NCBI GenBank assembly: GCA_020746105.1 | Contig: CM036617.1 | Coordinates: 144,874,518-144,938,517, forward strand | Length of the DNA: 64,000 nucleotides | Source of the DNA: Trogon surrucura | Taxonomy: Eukaryota; Chordata; Aves; Trogoniformes; Trogonidae | Direction of reading: 5' to 3' | In this document: piece after piece, positions 36,746 to 48,700 of the stretch | Layout: each line of letters opens with the position of its first letter | Position numbering within the stretch: position 1 is the first letter of the stretch | Position numbers and translations under genes: made by a program | The notes under the pieces: model-generated | Database searches by the model: none | What the model was told of the DNA's origin: nothing | What the model saw: the letters and a program-made list of their open reading frames with translations, nothing else

Positions 36746-36831
36746 GAAGATGGCTGTTGCAAAAGGAGGCATATTTTTTCATTTATATGAAAATGGCTGT
36801 CGCACGAGGAAGCATATTTTTCTTCATATTA
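36746..36831. repeat. 43-bp tandem duplication with YY1-like cores
   Basis: Two head-to-tail copies (36746-36788 and 36789-36831), identical at roughly four fifths of positions. Copy one begins gaagatggctgttgc and copy two gaaaatggctgtcgc; both continue into a gcatatttt block. The AAGATGGC of copy one matches the YY1 core. It lies about 1.65 kb upstream of the KCNA6 start codon. Confidence 0.75.
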
Positions 36832-38554
36832 CACATAATTAAGGTATGCTCACCAGATGAAAAATACTTTGCTGGAGAACATACCTTTTCTATTTTAAAA
36901 AATGAGTGTTTACCTTTATAATAGTAAAATGCTTCTTGCTGAGATTCCTTTTTTCAATTATTACAATGAATTATTCATTCACAGGACCGAATTATAATTA
37001 TGATTTATTCATCCGTGTAGTTAACTACTGAAGAAACCCTTTGAAAACGGGTTTTGGAAGGGATGGAAAAGCTCCTGAGGTTTGCGAGAGGATACAGGGT
37101 ATGTCTACATTGCAATCACTACTGTGATTGAGTTCGTCCTGCACTGAGTTTAAACGAGCAAGCTTCACACAGTGTAGCAGAAACAGCGTGGAGCTCCGCA
37201 ACGGTTTGCAGGACCGCTTTCCAGCCCACACAGACATTTCATGCTGCCACAGCTCTGGTCTTTACGTTACCTGAGCTAGCAGTGTTACAGATAGCTGAGG
37301 TGCCTCCACGTGAGCTACAGTCCCATCCAGCCACGTCTGCCCGCTCTGCTCACCTCCTAACACAGTCCATCTCCGAGTAGGCAACCAGGCTGCTATATAC
37401 CACCTGTGCTTGCTCCTGAAATCCCTTAAAAAGTCACTGTATTTCGCTCTGCGTACTTACCCTGCACCTCAGACTCGGTATTAAACCCACGAGCTTTTGC
37501 AATGTGCAACTAAACTCTTTTTAGCACACAGCCTGTTCCCAAACTGATTTGCACCACACTGCCTGTGCAGCCACGCCCCTCACTTCTATATTAAGAGGCA
37601 ATGCCAGCTGCCATCGTTCAGCCTCCGTGCAGATCTTGCTGGGCCAGCATCTTGCAATGGTACACAGTTTGAAAAGCTCAAGAAGAACGGCAAGGCAGAT
37701 CCAGAGATGTCAGGGAGGGGCGAGAGGCAAACCCCAAAGCAGCGCTCCACAAAGCCGCACAGCAGTACCGTAACGCTCTCTGCAGAGTGATTTGGCTGCT
37801 AGGTCTAAAGTCAACACCACAAGATCAGTGCCACCTAAACCTACCACTAAGCTTCTCTTTGAGGCATTGGCTGTGTTCACATCTCCAAACTCAGGTATGG
37901 CACATTGCTGTGGTTGAAGAGTTTAGGACGGCCACATCCTCTTCCAGGCTGTATCAGTCTCTAAGGCCAACGTGCACAAAAAACCCTTCACAGATGCATG
38001 GGGAAAATTGTTGCTGATCTAGCACAGAAGGACACTTGATTCTGGACTCTCTTCCTACTCTAGGAGCTGGAAGGACATTGCCCCCACCTCACACCCCCCT
38101 AAGCCTGGCTCTTACAGGCATCTGTCAATCCACGACACAGCAGTTCAGCTTCAACAAGCCAAATAGTTCCTTGGATGTCTTATGCACCCCTGAATGTGGG
38201 TCAGCATTTTGGATAACGCTGCCAGCCTTTGGATTCCCTTTAGCTGCCTTTCAATGGATTTGATGTGCTCAGCACTGCAGATGCCACAAAATTATTGTGT
38301 ATGTAGCACATTCTCAGGAAAGCCAAACTTGGAGACCCTCAAGATAAGGACTCCAAAACTAAGATACCCCAAGTGGCTATCTAGATTTGCGTCTAGTGCT
38401 TGCAGAACTTCTTATCCACTTCCTGGCTTTCTGGGTTTCCCAGTCACTCCATCTTCTCCTGAGCTTTCCAGTTCTCTCCTCCATGGTTCCTGTTCTACCC
38501 CTGTCTTCTGCTTCCTACATTCAGGTGCTTTTCCCAGTCCTTTCAATACATAGA
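36832..38554. other. Intergenic, nothing recognised
   Basis: No gene or repeat that I can support. Open frames on both strands near 37550-38550 are featureless. Confidence 0.4.
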
Positions 38555-38862
38555 GGGGGCCTATAAAATGAGACAAATCTTTTTAGCAAGGCCTGTTGCA
38601 ACAGAGTAAGGGGCAATGGTTTTAAACTAAAAGAAGGTAGATTTAGACTGGATATAAGGAAGAAATCTTTTACACTGAGGGTGGTGAAACACTGGAACAG
38701 GTTGTCCAGAGAGGTGGTAGAAGCCCCATTTCTGGAGACATTCAAGGTCAGGCTGTATGGGGCTCTGAGCAACCTGATCTAGTTAAAGATGTCCCTGCTC
38801 ACTGCAGAAGTGCTGGACTAGATGACCTTTCCAACACAAAGAATTCCACGGTTTTATGATTT
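38555..38862 (+). mobile_element. CR1 LINE 3' end fragment
   Basis: It reads in the sense direction, ggcaatggttttaaactaaa, tggatataaggaagaaatct, a ggttgtccagagaggtgg block, ctgagcaacctgatctagtt, then a final tttatgatt. This is the CR1 ORF2 end plus 3' UTR. No frame is intact. Confidence 0.92.
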
Positions 38863-41800
38863 CTTCCTCTGACCCTACTAGTCTCTTCACTTACTTGCAG
38901 GCCAGTGGCCCTTGGTATCAAAATCAGTATACTTATATCTCTCTTCCAAAAATTCTGTCAGGACTGGACCTCGCCCAGTGAACACTGGAGATGGTAGCTG
39001 ATTGCCTGCCTTGCTGGAGGGAGGCACTGGACAATCAGGAGAACAGCTAGAGATACTTTGCTCATGTGACCTCTTGTAATACTCGCCAATACCAAATGAA
39101 GAGACTAGAAGAAAAACAAATAATCCCTCATACCTGCAGTAACTTTAATGAACTGTGGACCTCTGAAATCATGCATCAACACCTGAATGTGAAGCTCTAA
39201 CGTAACCTCCCACAAGCGTGAGGCTCTGAGACAGAATTTGTCTGCCAGGAGCCAAAATATTCCAGACATAAAACAGATCCCAGTGGTCTAAAAAGATCAA
39301 TACTCAGGGAAATTAAAAAAAAAAAAAATGCAATAGCTGGCAGAGCATCCATGTTTCATTTACATTTATGCACAGTGCCAATTACAGCCAACTTCATACC
39401 TCTTTACTTAGTCAAAGTCATAAATCTATAAATGAGTGTGCTAAACAGGAGAGGGAAGTGGAATTAGCTTATGCCCTGAAGCTTTTAGCCACAGCACTCA
39501 GAAATAGTTGTCCTGTTTTGTTCTCTTACTTGAAACCAGGAACAAACCTATCAGCTTGTTAGCATCCTTCCAGCCATCAGAGCAGCCAACTGATATGGTA
39601 TTGAATGTTAATGGCCAAATTCTTTATTGTCTTCAGCCTTTTTTATCCTAGTCCGAGTGAAGGTGTAGGTCTGAAATGTTACTCTCTTCCACTGGCAGAA
39701 TGCTAGACACGCTTATGCTAGGAGAGAGCAGTGACTTCAGCAAGTATGGGAAATGAAACATTGGCTTTCATCTTCACATTACACCTTAAGAGGGAATAAA
39801 ATATACAAAGAATTCTCAATTAGTGTAGCTGCAGATCTCAAAGCATCAGATGGCAACAGAGTGAGTAGGGTTCAGGCATGTAACACCCACGTTTCCATCA
39901 TGCTGCAGTTACCACCATTGCCACAACAGGCAGTGATAAGACTTCCTGTTTTTCCCAAGATAGAAGAAACCCTGACAATTCTCCGATAGGAAAACATCCA
40001 TCCCAGTTCTCTGAGCTGTTGTCTCCTTTCATTCTTCTGGATAAAGTTACCTCTTTTCCCCATTAGTTACACATTTAAAGAAAAAAAAAACCTCAGTGGG
40101 GGTGTTATTATAGAAATAAAACATCAGCTATAGCACAATGAATTCATGTGTGTGCACACACATGTATGCTCACACTGGAATGAACCGTCTCCCTGCCCCA
40201 TTAAGATTACAGTTGCTATTTCATAACAAGGCAGTGCATAGTTTCCAGTGCTTTCACACTTACAAAATACTACACAGGCTGTCTCTACACTATGCTTTGA
40301 ATAGGATGCTTGTGCTACTGTTAACTGATGGAGGAAGAATAACACTTCCATGATAAGCTGAAGCTGAGAGTCTCATTCACTATATCACCCAACACTATTC
40401 TTGGAACCCTGTCTTTTCTGTGCATTGAATGAGGACAGGTTCTTGTATTGGCAAAAATATACCACTTTGTAACTAAAAATTATGTCACAATACTGGGATA
40501 AAGGGAGAAGGGGAAAGGAAAGCAGGTTGTACCAGAAACTTTTATGCAGTCATTTTCTAGCTTTCAGGTACTTACCTCTGTAAACCTAAAGTCCATTTAA
40601 TGCTGTGTTTGTGCTTGGCTTCCAAAAAAAATGAAATTGAAAATAAATTCTTTTAAACCTCTATTTCCAAATCCCTGAAGTATTTTGCACATAAACCTGT
40701 TTTTTTTTCTTAGATGCCTTTCATAGAGAGACCCCTTAGAAGCATTTCAGGGACTCCAGGGCTCTATTTATCACAGGATGAAAAACATGCTGGCCTGCCA
40801 GATGGTCACGATTTTTAGACTCACAACAGAACCCTATAATGTGTGAGCAAATGAATGAGTGGGACAAAAGTTAACAACAGTGTGCAGACCCATCACCAGA
40901 AATAGATGGAGGGTTTCACAACTATTTGCTAGGCAGCTTAAAATTACTGAGGCTTACAAACACTATGTCCGACTTCAGGTTCTATAGTATCAGTCACAAC
41001 TCCTTTGAGATGTCTGTCTACCCCTCAGGTGGACTTTGTCCTCTTTTGATTCCATTCAACTACTTTTGCTTCTGCACTCTGTCATTCAATTTCCATTCCT
41101 TCATTTATTTCTATACTACAGTGCCTGAACTGTTCCCAAATGTTTATCCTGCAATCCTGTGCCTTGGCTCTTGCCCATGTCCCACCCTCCTGTTCCCATC
41201 TTCTATCCTCTCCCAGCTCTTTCAATTCACTGTTCTATCCTTCATCATTTCCCAGTTCCTTCTGCTGCTAATTCTTACATCTAACTTTGGCTGAGTTTCC
41301 CAAATCCCCAATATTTCAGCAGGGGCCCCCTTACATTCAAGAGAAAGGCATTCTTTCCAAAATGACAAGCAATTCTTTAAAATCCTGCCATGGCATTTAG
41401 TACATTTGCATATATATGCACGTGAAATTTACAACCCTCCTAGTTCTTCCAAATGCATAGTGAGGAAAATTATTTTAGCCCAGGTACAGATAAGCCCTTG
41501 CTAGAAGTCCTGGCTAAAATCAGAGTGCACACGCTGCCAGTGGAACCTCTGTTGCTTTTTAGCTGGTCGTGTTTGCAAAGGAAAATTTTGCAAATAATGC
41601 AATGAAGTTTGAAAGAGCAGTGTCATACAAAACAACAAGACTATCAGTTATTAATTATCAAACTAATATTAACAAAGTGGGAATATCTAGTTGAGTGTTG
41701 GAAAAGAGAAATAAGTGGCATAACCTTGCAAGGGATCCTGTAACTTTCTTCTGAGCGGTCCAGTTAATCCACATCAGTGCCTCATAGTCATTGTAAGGGT

Positions 41801-42369
41801 ATGTAGAAGGAGAAAACATCTGCTTCATTAAGGTAATCCAATCAAAGACCGTTTCAATGCAAAGGTAATAATAAAGGGGAAGAGAGAAAGCAAAACACTC
41901 AGAAAGACACAGATCTGATAGATAAAGGATGATGGAGGGAATGACAAACACCAGAAGTCTTCAGCCACTAATTGTCGGGCCATTAGAAACTCCCTGGAGA
42001 GTTTCTAACTAGAGAGTTTCTCTAGCTTTGGAGAGGGGCAGCCTGGATTTTGTAACTGATGAGAAGGGGGTGAAAAAGAGGAATGGGCAGGTTTGGGATC
42101 AGGAGAGTGTGCAAGACTTGTTGAGGAACATCACGAGGAAGGGGAGTGACAGAGAGGAGTGGGCTGGGTCACGTGTGAGCAGTTGCTGATGGCATATAAG
42201 CACATGTCTGACCCAACCCTGGCCCTGATCACCATCATCACCATCTCTCCTGGCTTATCTAATGAGAACCTTTCCTTCACTCTCTTTTCCTGCAGCCTCA
42301 CTCCCTGTCCCTTGTGTGTGTCACTGCTGTAAGGAGGAGGTGTCATCAACCCAGAGCACCCTGTGAGAG
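38863..42369. other. Intergenic, nothing recognised
   Basis: Unique-looking A/T-rich sequence with a C/T-rich segment near 41030-41290 (open as a 122-residue plus-strand frame of low complexity). An imperfect gagagtttct repeat occurs near 41997-42024. Confidence 0.4.
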
Positions 42370-43270
42370 AACCCAGTGCTAGCTCTGGAGTCAGAGAGGG
42401 GTGCAAGACCCCAGGTGGTGGTGCCAGCTGCTGGTGTGGGTGAAGGTCTCAGCCTAGACCCTGTTTTTGGACTGATGTGCATGTCCTGCGAGTTGCCAGG
42501 GCGTATTGGGGGGAGTAAGGGGCTCAGTACTGGCAGGTGTAGCAGGACCATGGGTCACAGCCGGTGTGCCAGGTGCTGGGAGGAGAGTGTTTCTGTCTTC
42601 ACCCAGCCTGTGGTGTGGGGGCTGTGTGCATGCAATTCCCTAGCAAGCTCTCAGCTGCACTATCTGATAAGTAGGAGGCCCTGGATCTAGGCAGGGGTAT
42701 CAGGTGGGCAGAGGGTCCATTACGGTATTTGCAGGGTCCTGTTAAGTGTGGGCTGCCTGTGAGATGAGTGTGAGTGTGCCTGCTTCCTAGCAAGCACTGA
42801 GCTGGAGCTGCTGGTGAGTAGATGATCTGGGGCAGGGAAGAGGGGCTGGGGTCTGGGCAAGACTGCCAGATACTTGGGGAATCCATGAGCATGTGTGTGC
42901 ATGCTTGTGAAACTGGAGGGTGTTGTATGTGTCTGCACTAGTGAAATTCAATCCTGAGGAGCTGGAGAGGTGGAAGAGAATTTAACTGCGTATAGGCATT
43001 TTTTATGTGAATCCTGGTAGCTGTGGAAGGCAGTGCCCTGCCTGTGGCAGTCTGTGTAGCCAGCTGTGTCAGAGATACCTGCTCAGCCTCACTACTAGTT
43101 CAACCTGCAAACAGAGAAACAACAGTTGTGTCCACTGGCCTGGGATGGAGACCCATGGGTCTCTGGGCACAGGGGGCAGCATCCAGGCAGGAGGAATCGC
43201 TAGGTCCTGGGACTACTGGAGGTGGCAGGCACTTAGAAAGTCCCTTAACATCAATTCCTGAGAGCTTGAG
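42370..43270. repeat. G/T-rich diverged tandem region, possible unidentified dispersed repeat
   Basis: G/T-biased sequence unlike its flanks. A block beginning gtgtgcatgcaattccctag at 42624 recurs in diverged form at 42774 (gtgtgcctgcttcctagcaa) and more weakly near 42895, spaced about 150 and 120 bases. The later part (43040-43150) resembles a repeat I vaguely recall from other birds, but I cannot name it. No coding signature. Confidence 0.45.
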
Positions 43271-45189
43271 GTCAACCAGTAGAACTTCCACTGAGGGCAT
43301 CTCTGCAGACACATCCACATGTAGCTTGTTTAAACATTATTTAAAAATAAACAACACCAAAACCAGAAACAACTCCCCCCTCAAAAAAAACTGTGGAAAC
43401 TTGTTGCATTTAAATTTTTTACTTGTTACAAGTTATAACAGGTTGCTAGATGTTGCCTGTATTGTAACATGTCACCTCCTTTATTTTATGCCACCACTGC
43501 ATGCCACTCTTGAGAGAACGATGAAGAAAGATTTTAGTGAGATTTGTATAGTTCTGATGTGAAAGCAATTCACTGTCCCCAAAGTAAGCCCCCATCCTGC
43601 ATGTCCCCCCCACACACACATGCATAGTGCTGTGAGGAATATAATTTCTGCACAAAGATCTTCCCCCATGGTTCAATACATTTGTCCCACAAACAGCATG
43701 TCTGTCTGTCCTCATCCTATTGACTGACAGGCTCTCTGTATTTGTAAATACCATGTCTCTCAGCGCCACATCTGTCCTGACCTGTAAAGCATCTTTTCTT
43801 TGAGTGGAGGCTCTCCATGAAGGTCATCTTTCCAATCCTACCTGTGAGGAGGAGGGAATTTGACCTTTCTGTAACTTCTAACTGCCCTTCGCAGGGACTT
43901 CGTTTCACCCTTGGAATGGAAATGATGAGACTTAGAGCTCATCTTGCCAAAAGAAGGGTCATGTCATTATCTGTGAAGCCAAAGCTGTCAGCACTGAGTT
44001 CCTTCTCTTATCTCAGGCTGTCTCTTCTTTCATCCCATTCCATCCACTTCTACACCTGAGACACTCACCTTCCCAATTCTCCAGAGTCCTGCCTGAGGCA
44101 TGTTGAGCACTGGAGAAACAACTCTCAGGTCTGATGCCTGTTACCCTGTCCATCCTGCATGGACAGAAGCAGCAAGGTCTTGGTTAACCAGTACAGCTCC
44201 TCTCGCTGACGTGGAAACATCTGGCCTTCTCAGTGCAAAGAAATCCTCAGGGGTTTTAACAGTAAATCTCTGACAAGTCTCTAAGGAAATACATGTTAAA
44301 GAGTACATTGAGCAAATTGCTTCAAGGATGGCAAAAAGCACATCATGACATCAGAATAGCCTCCCTGCCAAATTTTCTGTCTCTGCTTAAAAAGTAGCAG
44401 AGTTTTGCAGCATGAGTATAATAATTTTTGACAAGCAAAGCAAAACATTTTCCACCAACTTTGTTTCAGAGGCAACCAAATAATTTTCTTCCTTTGTTTG
44501 TTTTAGTAGAAGCTTTCCAAATAAAAACAAGCAAATTAGCCCCGAGGTAGACAACCAACATGAAAACATGTTATTTGAACAGTCTTAAGATCAACAAGAA
44601 ACCTTCTAGCTGGATTAGGAAGGGCTCTACCAAACTCTTCTAAGATAACAGTAGTATGATCATGGTGCTTAGTGACAGCATTTTGGGACTGTTTTCACTG
44701 AATATACACCAAATAGACATTAAACTCAATTAGAACCCAACAGAGAAACCTGATGTACAAAAACCAGTACACAGGCTAGTTCCTTTCACACAGTCCTCCC
44801 ATCTTAATTGCTATAAAGAACAGAAGTAACTTCCCCACTTTTTGACCACTGGAACAATGAGAAAATCTTCAAATATGAAACAATAAGAAAAAGATGCAAA
44901 TATCTTGTAACATGAGCTGTCTCTTCCCCTAAATAAAAACTGCTGAAAATTAGTGGGGCATTGCAAAGAAGCAGAATAAAATCTCTAAGAGCCACTGATA
45001 AGGTGAGGATGAAATGTCTAGTAAGAATTACCCACACAAAATAATCTCCATTCACTCCTGGGCCTTCTGGAAGCAACTGGAGAACCACAAGCTTTCAGTC
45101 TGAATCTGATTTCAGGACAGGGGGAGTGGGCTCCATCAATAAACAGGAAGCAAAAGGAAGGCTAAAAGATAAATGATAGCATTGCTCAG
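43271..45189. other. Intergenic, nothing recognised
   Basis: No gene or named repeat. The sequence near 45130-45190 may already belong to the CR1 fragment that follows. Confidence 0.4.
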
Positions 45190-45795
45190 TGAGACAGGGG
45201 AGGTAGGGACAAAGGACCAGAAAAAGACTGAGGTATTCATTGGTTTGGGCTTTTTTTTTTTTTCTTGCATTAGTGGTTACCAGCTATGTTGGACCTCAGG
45301 TTTCTGAGGACACTGAACGTAATAGTCTGTGGGAGTGAAGCATTAGCCATGACAGAGAAAGATGGAGTGAGGGAGCACTTCAGCCAAGCAGGCATATAGA
45401 AGTCTATAGGATCAGTCAGAAGGCTTTTTTTTATGGTGCTGAAGGAGCCTGCCAATGTCATTCATAGGCCAATTTCTATCATCTTTAAAGGTCATGGTGG
45501 CCAGGGAGAGGTTCCTGTTGTCTGAAAGGCAAATACAAACACCATTTTCAGGAAGCTGCAGGCCTGTCAGCCCCAATGCTGTCCCTGCAGAGGGTACAGA
45601 GCAAATCCTGCTTGAAGCCAACTCCAGCCATGTGGAGGAGGAGAACGTGATTGAGGGAAGCCAGCATAAATTTATCAAAGACAAATCACGTCTGACCAAC
45701 TTTATGTCCTTTTATGATGATGACTGGTTCGCTGGAGGAGAAGAAAGCAGTGGATGCTGCCTACCTTGTTTTATCCGCAATACAGTGTTAATTCA
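45190..45795 (+). mobile_element. Internal CR1 LINE fragment (reverse transcriptase N-terminal half)
   Basis: The plus-strand frame at 45455-45802 contains PVSPNAVPAEGTEQILLEANSS, then VIEGSQHKFIKDKSRLTNFMSFYDD. This is the decayed CR1 ORF2 segment 'RPVSLTSVPGK-MEQILLEA...QHGF-KGKSCLTNL-AFYD'. Upstream the aaaagactgaggtattcatt and gaaggagcctgccaatgtca blocks match earlier CR1 positions in the right order, with a T-run inserted at about 45250-45264. It lacks the CR1 3' end, unlike every other copy in this window. Confidence 0.8.
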
Positions 45796-48700
45796 TGCTT
45801 AAACATACATTACATATGAAAAAACAACCACTACCCTTTCCTTGCTCTATATACACCACCACTGTGCTACAACTTAAGGGATCCTGAAAATGCATTAAAC
45901 AGCAATGGAAACAGAGAGCTGTGTTGCAGATCTGTCTGATACGAGTCCTTAAATTTTAAGATTTTTCAAGATTTGGAGCTTGGCAGAATCACAACTTTAA
46001 GCATTAGATGCAGTTTAAAGCCTTGTGTGTTAATCTGAGAAGCAGATCTGGGATAACCTTGTTACAAAACTTCCTAGAGAGTAAGTAATTCCAGGGAAAG
46101 GATATGTTCTCCAAGCTCCAGCTGTTCCTTGCAGAGCATGTCTACAGCACCAATATCTAATCACCTAACTGGAATGTGACCAACCTGAGATATTCAGGAA
46201 AGGGCCCTCAAAAGGAAAGAAAGAGTTGCAGAATCAGCAAGAGCAAAGGAAAAAAGCAGTCTCTCTTAGTCCTGGTGTCAAACTATGGATATGCAGTTTG
46301 GCACCTAACACCAAATTAAAGCAAGTATTTGAGCTCTGTGCACAGCTCAAAGCAATGAATCACACTCTTTCCATGACATCTCTCCTATTAGAGCTGTCTT
46401 ACCCACTTACATCCAACAGTTTCCTAATGGCTGCCAAACCAAGCTTCAGCTCTTGTGAGGAGGAATAACAGCAGCACCACTCAAAAGCTGCCTGCAAAAT
46501 AAAACAGGCACTTTCCTAAATCACCCATCTGAGTTTAATGAGTTAACCTTGCATGTCCTTGCTGGGTCAAGGTTTGCTATGAAGGTGTCAGCACCCAATG
46601 GATTTTGACTGTAATGAACAAATATTATGCAACCTTGTGCTCAGGAGAAGCCTTATATAGTAACTTAGGTACTATTGTAGGGACAGGCATGGGAACAACT
46701 TTCCTTGGCTGGTGGAATCCCACTAACCTCTTTGAGTTTGCTCAGAGGGAGTCCAGCATTCCAGTGTTCATGGTGCTCTAACTTTCCTGAGGGTTTTTCT
46801 GATTGAGCAGTCTTGTAAAATGTTGTTCCAGCACAGGGGATGTGCCCGTAAAGGTGTCAGACAAAATTCCTTAATTATAATGTTGATGCTTGCTTTGTTA
46901 GAAGACAGGGGAAAGAAAGGAGGGGTAACATCTTCTTACCGCCTCTGTTCTCTCTCCCAAGCCTGAATAGATTTTAATTTTTTACTCTAATAACCATAAC
47001 TATAAAAGTCTTTTTCCTCTCAAAATATCAAACATCTTTTTAATAAAGTGTAATGAAGAGGCTGTGGTTAAATAATGCAGTTCTTTTGCCCCAGTTCTGA
47101 TACTTTTTTTATAATGCTCATCTAAGTCACTAAAAAGCAATTAATATTTTATTGCTTTCTATGAAAAATGCATAATGCCTCTCCCATAGCTTTTCAGTAA
47201 GGCTTCAAACTCTAGTCACTGCAGTTCAGAATGGAATTTCTGATCTTTCTTTCACTGGAGTTGGTTAGCCTCTGTGGGAAAATCCCTACGTTACTTGCTC
47301 AAAAATTAAGAGGAACCTTAAATTTGTCATGGAAACTGGTTTTGAGCTTTTGTGATTAAATTAATGACATGTTCCAATTTCACAGCCCTAAAACCCCAGA
47401 AATTTCGGTTTCTGCTTGTGTACATCATTGTATTCTGACCCTTTCTGGAACTCCGGATTAAGCAGCCCCTGATTTTTAGGGAGGAGGCTTTCACTACAAA
47501 AACATAGTCTCCTAACCCTTTTCTGTTCTATCCTGTCACTGCACTAGGCCAGAGAACTAAGTATTTGCAAACAAGACTTCATCAGACTAACACTGTCAAT
47601 TAAGCAAACATAACTGAACTGACAGGTCTATGTAATCAAAACTGTTGTTGACATTTTGACGTTGGATGAAAAATAAGCAACGTCACTTGATTATATGAAG
47701 AGCTTAAGCATCCCTAAAGCAGACAGATTAATTGCCAGACATCTAAAAATAAATGAAGTATTCCAGGCTTTTAAAAACAAACAAACCCCCTTTCATTTCC
47801 AGTAGGTTCTCAGGAGCTGATTCTCTAAGACTTTTTTCCCAGGGGAACCATTTCACATAATGATAGTGATCCTAATCCTGCAGTTTTTTACCCAATAGAG
47901 AAGTGCTCCTTTAGTCTTTTTAGCTTAAATAGCACCTAACGTTAGGAATGGTTTGACTAAGTGGTTGGTAAATGTAGAATTCTGGACTTTGAATCTTTTG
48001 TAGAGAAGTTGCTATTAATATTGAAGAATAATAAAAAAAACCTGCCATAGATTAGCTCAGGACAGAAATAGCGTTAACTGTATTTCATTTTGTAAGGCAT
48101 TTTGAGCTGTCATCAGAGCCAGCTATTGGAATAGAGCCTTAAGGATCCAATCTATTTTTGTGAGCCCAAAGTGACCAATAATTCTGCAGTTGCTGAGATA
48201 ATTCTGCAAATGCTGAGGTATTTGCAACACCTGATGCCCAGGCTGTAGGGACCACTGTTGCCCAGTAAAAGGCTCGATGTGTGCTCCCCAAACAATGTAT
48301 GAGGAAGGTTAAACAGGAAAAAATATTTCCCAAGCCTTCTGAGGAGAGGCCTTCCACAGATGTGTTTTTCTGCAGCCGACTAGTGTTCTCTAATAAGCAG
48401 GAGTACTTACATCCCATCTGAACGTTGTAAGGATCAGATTGTTTTCCACTCCAGTGGGTCTCCTTGGCAGATGTTTCTGCAAGGTAATGCGAGTACGTGT
48501 TCTGAAACAGGACCGTTCCTCCTCCAATCTCCTCGACGTTTTCTATGGGCAACACTGACCTGAGATTCATTCCTCTGCCTGTATTATTAGAAGGACATCA
48601 GTGCTACTGAAAACCCATTAAATCGATTTGCTTCCACCATTCCTTCAATTACATGTAAGCCTATCCACCTCATACTGATAGATTCAGATATATCCGTGCC

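Noticed and set aside
40926..41294. 122-codon plus-strand frame rich in Phe/Leu/Ser resembling membrane segments
   Set aside because: The hydrophobic look comes from a C/T-rich strand; there is no start context, conserved motif or neighbouring exon.
48139..48570. 143-codon minus-strand frame as a possible gene or GALNT8 exon
   Set aside because: There is no glycosyltransferase or ricin-lectin motif, no splice-site support and no recognisable homology.
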